Source of the DNA: Termitomyces sp. T153
Lineage: Eukaryota; Basidiomycota; Agaricomycetes; Agaricales; Lyophyllaceae
Direction: 5' to 3'
Length of the DNA: 64,000 bases
Assembly (NCBI GenBank): GCA_018296165.2
Contig: JACKQL020000001.1
Location: forward strand, 806,001-870,000
Shown: piece after piece, positions 34,651-44,556 of the stretch
How positions within the stretch are numbered: position 1 is the stretch's first letter
Layout: every line of letters begins with the position of its first letter
Made by a program: the position numbers and the translations under genes
Notes under the pieces: generated by a model
What the model saw: only the letters and a program-made list of their open reading frames with translations
The model's database searches: none
What the model was told of the DNA's origin: nothing

Positions 34651-36923
34651 TGTCAGGTTCTGCTGACCATGGGGGCTCAGCTACACTGGGCAAATCCTTA
34701 CTAGGTGGATGTGATGTCCTACACTGATAACTCAGCATTCAGAGAAGGTCTAGATGTTGGGGACTTGTGAGGGTAAGCAAGGGGGAGTGATCCAAACAAG
34801 TCCAGGGTGGTCTGGAGAAGTCTAAGATGAGTTGCAGGAGAAGGGTTGGGCTTGAGGAAGCATCAGGTACAGGTCTGGAAGCAAGTATTGAAGGTGTGGG
34901 GTAAGTGAAGGCTATGCAAGTGATGGGAGCAGAGCCAGAGCTTGATGGGGGATCAATGGATATTGATGGGTTTTGGGGCCAAGTAAATAGTGGGGTCCAG
35001 AGTTGGTTTAAAGAATGTTTGAGTTCATAATTGTAAGTGTGGAGTTTGTAAAGGCATTAGGGTTGAAAGGACTTGAACACAATAATGGAAATGGAGTTGA
35101 ACAAGACAAGACGGAGTTGAGACAAGATTGAGATGAGAACAAAAATAGATTCAAGCAGAGATACAAAATGATAACAAGAATGATAATGGAACTAGAGATG
35201 AGACAAGACTGGGAGACTGAGATAAGACCAGGAGACTGAGAGAAAAGGAAACATAACACAGAACATGAAACACAAGATGGAAACAATCAGACCATAGGTA
35301 ACATTAAGCAGTAGGTAGGTAATATCCAGACTAGAGTACAAGGTGCTACTCTACAACTTATATACTGACTACTGGAGAGCTCTGAGGGACAGCAGGTGTG
35401 GTGGCAGGGCTCATCAGAGCTGCACAGAGTTGACAGGTGTTGGTTGTGATCAGGGGACAGGCTGTGGTGATATTCTGATGGGATCAATTGAGGATGTGGG
35501 TCATCCCAGAGTCATTGTGATGCTCTGGGATTGGTCAGGCAAACTAGAGAGGTGAGTTGGTGATGCATGCCAGAGTCAGGAACAGTGGAGGAGGGTCCCA
35601 GGGGCTCAGGAGAGTCAGGGGAAGCGTCAATGGCTGTGGGGAAGGTGTTGGAATTAGCCAGGGGGCCATTGATAAGACCCAGTTGTTGCTGAGCACTATT
35701 TTTGGCATTTTGGACTTAGCAGCAGCTGACTATTTTAATTTGGCACAAGTCACAACACTCAGTACATGGGGCCTAGCCCAAGGTCTGGACTGACGTAGCC
35801 CTCACATGGGACCTTAGTGACCATGAGACTTATTGATCACAAGGAAATATCATGTGGAGTCTGGACTTTGGGTCTAGAACAGGAAGGCCAAGACCTTTCC
35901 TAGCAAGGATTACTAGCAACTCTAGTGACCCATTGGCAACAAAACGGCTTTCTTTCCCCATATATGGACATATTGCTGGATGCATACTCTTTTTTTTTAC
36001 TTATCATTTCTCTTGTCAAGCTTACCAACATACTTGAACAGCATTTACACTTCAGAGACTTCACTTATAATTTTCACTTAGTTACAGATTGATGCCTTGT
36101 ATGAACCATAAACATCTTGGCAGACACTGTCACTAGTGGGAATTATTGGCTTACTTTCCCATACTATACTTTTGAACAGTATAAATACTGACCATAAATA
36201 GCCACTACCTCAGAGAGAGAATTCCATTGGACAGACTCCCCTTGAATCAAACCCATCCATCTCCAAGCCTACTAGCTTGAGATTTCACTCTGCTTCTATC
36301 TTTATTCCCTCCCTCCCTGTTGACAATGACTTAGCAACAAATCCTACCAACTTTGACCCCAACCTAGTGTAGTACCAATTGTGGGTGCCCTTTGTGTTAG
36401 CTTGACTTAGCAATGTTAGTGACTGCAGCTAGTGACTAGTTTACATTTCTCCCTTGTTCAGTCTCCTTATTGCTGTCCTTCCCTTTTCTATTCTCCTCCC
36501 TAACTCCTCTACCACTGTTAAAAATTTGCTTTGTCTTAGCAGCACTTTCTGTCTCCATTCATTTTTCTTCCTGTCACTAGCAACTTAGGCTAGCAATAGT
36601 GATCATTTCAACTTTACCTTTCAACACAGCACTTGCTCTCATTCTCTGGGATGGTTACTGACTTGCCCTCAACTATTAACTTCCTACTGCCAGCAACCCT
36701 ATCTAGTGACTAGTATTGGGTTCTCTTTTCAGGTTTCCTGCATGGCACTAGGCAGCATAGGAGCACATCACTGTTGGGGTTTACTGGAGAAGTGTTGGAG
36801 TTGTCTGGAGTAGGTGTTGTAGTTGACAAAGGTCGGGGGAGTTTGAGGAGATGTCAGGAGTAATTCTGGAGAAGCAAGTGGGTTTGGAACAATGTTTGGG
36901 GGTCTAGGAAGTGGGTTGTGACA
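34651..36923. mobile_element. Solo LTR copy 1 (old), with nested insertion
   Basis: The element begins TGTCAGGTTCTGCTGACC, ends GGGTTGTGACA, and is flanked by the 5-bp target duplication CATCA (34646-34650 and 36924-36928). It is homologous to LTR copy 2 at 41818-42943. It is CpG-poor: many CG in copy 2 read TG or CA here, for example CCGCTGACCACGG against CTGCTGACCATGG. Its length of 2273 bp falls to 1172 bp after removing the insertion at 35670-36770. No internal retrotransposon region remains, so it is a solo LTR. Confidence 0.9.
35670..36770. mobile_element. Insertion nested inside LTR copy 1
   Basis: LTR 1 and LTR 2 align up to about 35668 and again from CTGTTGGGGTT at 36771 (CTGTCGGAGTT in LTR 2). 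The 1101 bp between has no counterpart. It starts TGATAAGACC and ends GCACATCA, so it has TG...CA ends, and it includes a TATA-like GTATAAATAC near 36178. It may itself be a solo LTR of another family. Flanking CCAT and CTGT could be a mutated target duplication. Confidence 0.6.
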
Positions 36924-39666
36924 CATCATGACCCTCACCTTCAACATTGCTGTCATCTGTGCCATTGTCTTCACTGCCATCATGCTCCTCACCTTTGCCA
37001 TTGCTGTCACCTGGCTTGGATTGCTCACCACTAGATCACAGATGTCTATACTTGACCAGTCAACTGCTGGAGCTCCTCTGTTTGCATTTTGTAAGTTTGC
37101 ATTCATGCTGGTTCTCCTCTACTCAGGAATTTCAATGCTGTTAGTGATCTTCAGACTCATCCTGAAGTTGTTGCTGCTCCTTTGTTGGCAAGCTTTGATG
37201 AGGCAACAGACATTGTCATCCAGCATTGCCAAGGGGAGTTTCCCTTTGCAGTTAGGATGGATAGAACCATCACTATCATGAAACAATCTAGAAATGTACA
37301 TTAGGGATTTGTAGAATATGACCAATGTCAATTTACTTATTTCAATAATCTAATGTCCCCTACTCCATGTTCATGAATAACCTGAGAATGTTATAATAGA
37401 AAGTGGAAAATGAAAACAAACTTTTGTCCATGTTTCACTGATGACTGAACTCAAAGCAAAACAAGCCTAAGTATGCCATGTTAACACAGAAATGTGACAT
37501 TGTCATTTATGTACCTGAACTACCAAGTAGGCTATGCCTAGTGATGCCATACTGATCAGCCATTGGGCATTTAGCTGTGTGACTTTTGGTCCAGTCAATC
37601 TCAAAGCCAAATAACATGTGTTGACACACCTAAAAGAGAACATTAATCAATATAAATACAGGATACAATCAACAATGCACTGTAGTCAGAAGTGCCCTTT
37701 GATAGAGCCCTTTCATGATTTCATCATACTCATCATAATCTAATTCATCAATCTAGTTGCTTTGATCAGGGAAACCAGTTGAATTCATTTTGTTGAAGCA
37801 GTGTGTATTATCATACAGGAAAAGAGAGAAGTCATGTGCTGTCACCTTGACTTTCCCATCTTGCAATTGTTGACAAAATCTGAAACAAATCATAAGCATA
37901 GAATTGTAAAAAAGGATAAGCTTATAAGTTGCAGTATTACCAAGCATGTTTGGCAGGACAGATTAGCAATCTTGTATCAATGTTGTTGAATCTGCAAGCC
38001 AATTATTTGTGAGGCAAGGGTGACACCATGGTATGGATGAGATACTTCAGTGAGGCATTCTGCATTAACATAACAATTGCATCCTTGACCTTTTGTGTGT
38101 CAGCAGTATGTCCACTTCCAGCTCCTCCCACAATCTGAAGAACATTAGCACTCATTGGATCATAGGATATATGCATACTATCAGTATTAATTTTACTAAA
38201 TCACTAGTATGGAAGTCCTCTTTTCCAATTGACTGGCAAAGCCTCTTCAAGTATGAAGGAATGTTGAGGTCAAGCAATACAATGTTGTTGTAAACTTGTT
38301 GCTGCAGTCTTCCCTTCCACTCTCTAAAGATGACACAATCTGCATATAGTCAGGTTATTTGGCATATATTCTAAGTTCCAAGTATTGAACACTTATATTT
38401 TTTCCCTGTCACTACTCTCATCAGATTCTTCATCTGTGTACCCATCCTCCTCCAGACCCCTGCCTTCTTGATTGCAGTCCCTTGCACCTGCCATGTGGTT
38501 CATATTCAGAAGATTTGCCACCACAAGGCCCTTGAGAAATACAGCATTTGATTTAAGAAAGGAGTTGGTGAGACATGGGACAAGTTTTCCAGCATGATGG
38601 AATGGTAAGAGAGGACCTGTCCTAGTATCTGAGTCAGTATGAGAATGTCAGAATACAATTTGATGTACAATTCTTTGCCTTGTTGCATATCTGAGCTGAT
38701 TCTATTTCAAAGAGCTAATAGAGATTCTTTCCAATCCTCATCATTTCATGAGGATTGTGTGTGCTGCAAGCTCTGCTTGGCTGGGGAGCAGTTTATGGCT
38801 GGGGAGTGGTTCTTGGATGCTAAGCACTTCTTGAAAGGCATTGTCAATGTTGATGTTGATGTCAATGAGATGACTGTTGAGGCTGTCACAGTGACATGTT
38901 CTGTATCAGTCATGCCAGAATAGTTTTAATTTCTGAATTTAATGTAATTCTTATTTCAATGCTATAGAGTTTAATGAATACATTCATAGATTTATAGTTA
39001 CAACATATGATCATTGCTGTATTATTCCAAAGGCATTCATATACTGGTATCTATAATGTAAAACTCAATTGTCATAGTCTGATATAACTTGATCATGTTG
39101 CTCACAAGGTTTGTAATGTGACCTGGCAAAGCTTCAGCAAGTCACCAATGATAAAGGCTCTGTAGTAAGGTTATGTGTATGAGAAAGAAGGCAGTGATTT
39201 AAATAACACTTGCTTCATATACTTTGCTGGACTTGACTTTGTATCCCTCTATGTAAGGGGATGAACATTCTGCAGATAAACTTGACAGAAGGCAAGCAGA
39301 CACAAGTGACAAGTGAGAGTCAAAGGAGCACAAGGCAGCTAAGAGTCAGGCAAGGGGCAAGTGTAGCAAGCCAAATGTAAGCAACAATGCTGGGGTTCTT
39401 ACAGTCAGCTCAATGGATAGACCTGGTAAACACTGCTATTGTTTGGTCTGAGGACATTCTATCCTGCAGACTGTCCTACATACTACATTGCTAGTGATGA
39501 TAACTAACATTATATCTATTCATTGGTCCATGGTATGTAATGGAGAATGACTAACAATAATCAATACTGAGTAATGTCTGAGCATGTGATTTGTGGAAGG
39601 TGATTGATGGGGACAGAAGGGTGTAGGGCATAACAGGCAGTCTGTCAGATGAGCTAGAATGGTGGG

Positions 39667-39939
39667 TCATCCTTGGACTAAGCCCAGAATAGAATTGAAC
39701 AGTCCTAAAGGGACCATCCCCTTACACTCTGGCTGTTCCATCAGGATTGGGACCTGCATTGGCACATTGAGGTATGCATTGGTGTAGTCTATCTGCCACA
39801 TCTCATAGTCCAGTATAGTGCCAACTGCTAGGTTGATCCTCAGCAATTCATACCTGACCACCAATGTGTATGTTGCAAAGAAATCAATCTCCAGAATCTG
39901 TGAGAAACTCTTTGCAACCAGCCTCACTTTTCTCTCCAC
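39667..39939 (-). pseudogene. Copia pol fragment: start of reverse transcriptase
   Basis: The minus frame reads ERKVRLVAKSFSQILEIDFF, then MWQIDYTNAYLNVPMQVPIL, the conserved D-x-x-N-A-Y-L-N block of Copia reverse transcriptases, and MEQPECKGM. It breaks off at about 39667; the remainder of the domain resumes at 34491 after about 5.2 kb of other sequence. Confidence 0.85.
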
Positions 39940-40209
39940 AACCCTGCCATTTGCATCATATTTGAGTGCAAAAGTCCATCAGTTTTGCATTGTTCTCACT
40001 CCTGCAGGTCTCTGCACTAGCTGCCATACCTTCTTCTCATGCATCTGCCTCATCTCCTCATCCATTGGTGCTTTCTACAGGTCCAGTCATTTCATCACTT
40101 CTGAATATGATTTTGGCACCCATGTTGCACCTAGATCTATTGACAATACTAGTAATATGCCAGGCATATGTGTGAGCATTTCCTCCTTGCTTTCTGGTTC
40201 ATTGTCTTC

Positions 40210-41150
40210 TCACTCAAACATGCTCTCATCCATTAGTGTGTTGTTTTCTTTGATATTCTTTGCAGCAAATTGTACTGATTGATGAGGCTTGGCTTCCACT
40301 TGCATAGGTATAGATGCAACTGGGACAGGGTCTTTGGGGGCTTGGATATCCTCCTCTAGAACATTCAGGACATCAAAAAGGTCACTGACTCTGTTTAGAT
40401 GGTCTGGGAATGTGTAATGGCTCTTGCCCTCCTCAAAAACAACATCTTGGGACCTAAACACACAATCTGTGGACTGTTCCAGCAATTTGTAGTCTCCCTT
40501 GCCAAAATAACCAATTAGCACTGCCTTTACCAACCTCACATCAAGTTTACTAGCCCCATTCTCCCTTGTAACTTTTGCATATGCAATGCAGCCAAAAGGA
40601 CAATGGTAAGTGACATCTGGCTTCACTCCAGTCCTGATCTTGTGCAGGGTCTTCCTAGGATGCCTTAAGCTTGGAACTAGATCCATTACATGGATTTCAG
40701 TCAATGTTGCTTCACTCCAATAGTGTGCAGGGAGGCAAAAATCACTCAACATGCTCCTTGTTAGGTCAAGGATTGTCTGGTTCCTCTTTTCAACTGCACT
40801 ATTTGCTGATGACAAGTGCAGAGCTACAGTGTCATGGATAATGCTCCTTTTCTGGTAGTAAGTATCTTACAATTCATTCCAGAACTCTGTACTGCCATCT
40901 GTCCTGATGCACTTGATTTGGTAGCCCCACTGGTTCTCTACCTAGACATTAAATGCTTTAAAGCATACCAAGGTTGTTGCAGCAGTATTACTTGGTAAGT
41001 ACCAGGCATCACATATGGCATTGTTTCAGGTTCCACCTTGTTATCAAAAGGGTGCCATATCTGCTTTCCAAGTATACAATCTTCACATCTTCCCTTCACT
41101 GATATCTTGGTGACTTTGAGGCTAGTAACCATGCCTTTCCAGACCATGTT
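40210..41150 (-). pseudogene. Copia pol fragment: GAG-pre-integrase and integrase
   Basis: Near 41140-41040 the minus strand encodes MVWKGMVTSLKVTKISVKGR and CEDCILGKQIWHPFDN, the GAG-pre-integrase zinc segment. The integrase C-terminal half follows at 40815-40210: SSANSAVEKRNQTILDLTRS, then FGCIAYAKVTRENGASKLD and KAVLIGYFGKGDYKLLEQST. The catalytic central part between 41040 and 40815 is badly decayed. Just upstream, at 41307-41122, a different frame (RIQTIENAKSWLHESGVMTD) belongs to something I do not recognise. Confidence 0.82.
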
Positions 41151-41817
41151 GCAGCCCCTCCTTCACCTCAAACAGTATGTCTTTTCCTCCTGTCAGCATT
41201 AGCAGAGTGGCCTTTAGTGTGTCTGCATCCATAGGGTCTTCACTGTCTGTCATTACCCCACTCTCATGTAGCCATGACTTTGCATTCTCAATGGTCTGTA
41301 TTCTCAAGATTAGCTTGCATCCTTCTTGTCTGCCTTTTGCACTTCCTCAGGTGACCAGTCCAGTCTGTGTTGCATTCCTGGTGCTTGTTTTCCATGTTGA
41401 TTGACTGCCACTTTTTGCTGTGGTGCCCCTGCTAGTCATTTACATTGGTTTGGATTGTCCTTTAGTAGTAGTAGTAGAGTAGCTTGATTTGTTGATTAGC
41501 ATTTTGATCTACTTCTAATCCTTTGCCCCCTCTGTTTCCATGTTCCTCAAGCTCACCAGCCTAAGTTCCCACAGTGTGCAGATGGCAGTTCAAGATCAAA
41601 AAGCAGTCCTGTGAATTATTGTTTCCCTTGATGACAAGCAGCCCAATCTATGCCATTTTAAAGCCCAAGTCTTTGGATCTCAGACTTGTTATTGATTAAT
41701 CTGCTGGGAAGTATTCTTAAAACTCCACAATCCAGTACAACAATATTGCTAGCATACCACTTGACATCATGAAACATTTGGGAGAGTTGCTACTTCAAAT
41801 CTAGGAAGGGTCCAACC

Positions 41818-42943
41818 TGTCAGGTTCCGCTGACCACGGGGGCTCAGCTACACTGGGCGAGTCCTTACTAGGCGAATGTGATTCCCTGCACTGACAACCA
41901 AGCACTCAGAGGTGTTCCAAGCACTGGGGACTTGTGAGGATAGCTAGGGGAGATTGATCCAAGCAAGTCCGGGGAGGTCCGGAGGAGTAGAGGATGGGTT
42001 GTGGGGGAGGGGGACGGACTTGGCAGGGTTCAGGCATAAGTCTGTGTGTGAGTATCGCAGGTGTGGAGGAGGTGGAGGCTATGCAGATGACAGGAGTGGA
42101 GCCGGAGTTCTGATGGGGGATCAACAGGGATTGATGGGGTTTGGAGCCGAGTGTATAGCAGGGTCCGGGGGTGGTAACAAGCATCGGAGGTTTGTAATTG
42201 TAATTGCGGAGTTCGTGAGGATGTTACGGTCGAGAGGACTTGAACACAATAGACAGAATCAAACGGAGCGATACAGAGTCGAACAAAACAAGATGAAGAC
42301 GAGATGAGAATGAGAATAGATTCAGGCAGAGACACAGAATGATAACAAAAGGATAACAGAACAGAAACGAGATAAGACCGGGAGACTGAGAGTAAGGAAA
42401 ACGAGACACGGGACACAAAACATGAGAAGAAACAATCAGAAACACATCAGGTAAGGTAGGTAGATAATCTCAAGACTAGAGTATGAGGAGCTACTCTATG
42501 TCTTATATACTGACTACTGAAGAGCTCCGGGGACGTTGGCTGTGGTGGCGGGACTTGACGGAGCTCGATGAAGTCAACGGGTGTCGGTTACGATCAGAGG
42601 GTGGGTCGCATTGATATGTTGATGGGATCAATTGCAACGCGGTCCATTCCAAGGCTGTCGTGATACTCCAGGGTAAGTTGGGGAAGCCAGGGTGTCGAGT
42701 TGATGACGTGTAATGGGGTCAGGCACAGTGGGGGAGTGGTCCCAGGGGCTCAGGAAGTCCAGGGGAAGCGCCGGCAGCTGCGGGGAAGACGTCGGAGTTG
42801 GCCAGGGGGCTGTCGGAGTTAGCCGAGAATGTGCCGGAGTTAGCCGGAGTAGGCACGGAGTGCTGGGGAAGTTCGACGAGCGTCGGGAGGGGGGCAGGGG
42901 TTTGTCGGGCGGTGTATGGGGCTTCAGGGAACAGGTCGTGACA
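41818..42943. mobile_element. Solo LTR copy 2 (young)
   Basis: The element begins TGTCAGGTTCCGCTGACC, ends AACAGGTCGTGACA, and is flanked by the perfect target duplication CAACC (41813-41817 and 42944-42948). Its length is 1126 bp. Unlike everything around it, it is rich in CpG; 42541-42600 alone holds six. It interrupts a minus-strand frame that is restored when the element is ignored. There is no internal coding region. Confidence 0.93.
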
Positions 42944-43245
42944 CAACCATCAACCTCATTCTGCAGAAGTCTGACATCACTGAGGCTTACTGTCTGATCC
43001 TGATGCACAAATACTGACAGCTCAAGTAAATTGCAACTACTGACAAGCAATGCCATGTCAATCATTGTGCATCTCTCAACTGTTGTGGCTCCATCAACAG
43101 CTTCATAACATGGATTGCCAAAAATGTCTGCAATGCCCATTTTCCACTCATGTTCAATGATGAATCTCATAGTGACAATGACAGCCTTTTCCTCTATAAA
43201 CCCTACAACACTCTCCTCCCCCATAATCAACATAAGCTTCTGTCT
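42944..43245 (-). pseudogene. Unrecognised minus-strand ORF fragment interrupted by LTR 2
   Basis: The frame from 43233 leftwards encodes MGEESVVGFIEEKAVIVTMR, IEHEWKMGIADIFGNPCYEA and VDGATTVERCTMIDMALLVS, and looks like genuine protein sequence. At 42944 it hits LTR 2. If the LTR and one target copy are ignored, it continues 16 codons (WTLPRFEVATLPNVS) to a stop near 41764. I cannot name the family. CpG depletion shows that it shares the history of the island. Confidence 0.5.
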
Positions 43246-43249
43246 CTAT

Positions 43250-44556
43250 GGGATGAACTAGGTATTCCCCACAAACCCAACAACTAAGTCCATGACTTGG
43301 TATTTTTTGCTAATAAATTTGACTGAGCCTAGAAATGGTCTCGAGACCATCCTGAAAATGGCTCAGTATTATCACCAAACTCTACACACATGAACCTGAC
43401 TATTAGGAGAGATTATCAGAGCATGATCACCACTTCTCTTGTTACTTTCAGAAAAAATCAAGTCAAAAATCATGGAATACTGATGGAAAAGCCAAAGCCC
43501 TAAGCAAATAAAGTGAGGTTATATATATGCTCTAAATATAAATATGATAGACTTGGATGGTTTTCTGACTAAAGGTGTGTTTTCTGTGAATTAGGTGTTA
43601 CTCTTTACAGCCATGTATAGTGATCTGTTCTTATCACATGAGGGTCAACTTATTCTTGACCATTTCTAACCTTTCCTCCTTTCAAGAGAAAAAGTAAAGA
43701 CTTGCATCCACTAACATGGAGAATAACATATAAGTACATTGATTAAAAAAAAGACCTAAGTCAGCATGATAAGAGATAAGTGGAAAAGCTCCATTTATCT
43801 GAAAACCTAACCAAACAAAGTGAGGTTGAGTCTGAATCTCAGTATTGAGTTAGATATCGAATACCTAACCAAACAAATGGAGTCTTAGCAAGAAATGCAG
43901 GCCTGTTACAGCTCGTATATTTTGTGGCCGCAAAAAATCTCTAGTGATCGAATCACTCGAAACATTCCTTGCTCACGTGGCTGGTTATTTACCGCTTGCA
44001 GCCACCCTGTTAAACTAAACAGTCGGAGTAAATGGTTTAACCATTTCAAAACGCCAAACAAACTAAAGGATTCGAGCCTTACCTGTAGCTATCACGATGT
44101 TCGAAGGCAGAGAGGCTGAAGAAGTTGGCAAATCGGAACATTTGGCTCCGTTACGAACCTAACGCAGGAAATTCCTGAGGATGGATGGATCTCTGTTTAC
44201 GCCGGCAAGCCACGAACTGGGCTAATGGCGAGGAAATTCCTGAGGAATGTAAAGCCAATATCATGCCGATTCCGAGGGGTGAGACTCCTGGTCTGTGATC
44301 CTTCTGTGTGTATATAATCTCGTGTTCCCATCCGCGCGTGTTATATCCGGAAAAATCAAAATCTCGGTCCCAATGAACACAAAGTGTGAGAGCGTTCTTG
44401 TTTTCTCACTCTTTGCAATCTACTTCCTGTCCTGGTTTCCCAGGGTTGTAGATCTGTTTACATTTCAACTGGCTCCAGGCCCTTCAGGCCTTCGCACCTA
44501 AATTTAGCCCTCTGACTTGTTGCTGCCTTACAACACACTTCTGCACACACAAGTTA
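43250..44556. other. Right border of island and P450 upstream region
   Basis: 43250-43870 is CpG-poor and holds repeated motifs such as CCTAACCAAACAAA (near 43807 and 43865), without a gene. From about 43880 ordinary composition resumes. A short frame at 44374-44502 encodes a hydrophobic stretch followed by LAPGPSGLRT and stop, similar to a P450 N-terminus, but it is not joined to the P450 that follows. Confidence 0.5.
44166..44246 (+). repeat. 16-nt direct repeat pair
   Basis: AGGAAATTCCTGAGGA occurs at 44166-44181 and 44231-44246, about 300-400 nt before the P450 start. It could be a duplicated promoter site or an excision footprint. Confidence 0.7.

Larger units (their letters stand above)
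34506..38930 (-). pseudogene. Unrecognised minus-strand gene remnant with acidic repeat tail, split by LTR 1
   Basis: I do not recognise this gene. Its 3' end is clear: a frame running leftwards ends at TAA 34506-34508. When LTR 1 is ignored, the frame continues without interruption from 36924-37030 into 34650-34506. It encodes a low-complexity acidic tail of units such as DDSNGKGEGSDG, EDNGTDDSNVEGEGHDG and SDDSNGKGEGHDG. Further minus-strand fragments that may belong to it lie at 37119-37331, 37753-37947 and 38506-38930. They are separated by stops, so it is dead or heavily mutated. The whole stretch is CpG-depleted and sits between the two halves of the Copia reverse transcriptase. Confidence 0.45.
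32290..43870. other. CpG-depleted transposon island
   Basis: CG dinucleotides nearly vanish between about 32.29 and 43.87 kb: I counted one in 33001-33480. LTR copy 2 (41818-42943) is the exception. TG and CA are correspondingly frequent. The flanking gene arms have ordinary CpG. The likely cause is cytosine methylation and deamination of repeats (a RIP/MIP-like outcome), which is inference. Confidence 0.85.

Noticed and set aside
42628..42943. Minus-strand ORF continuing from 43233 into the LTR with a Pro-rich stretch
   Set aside because: This part lies inside LTR copy 2 and is read through by chance; only the part right of 42944 is protein-like.
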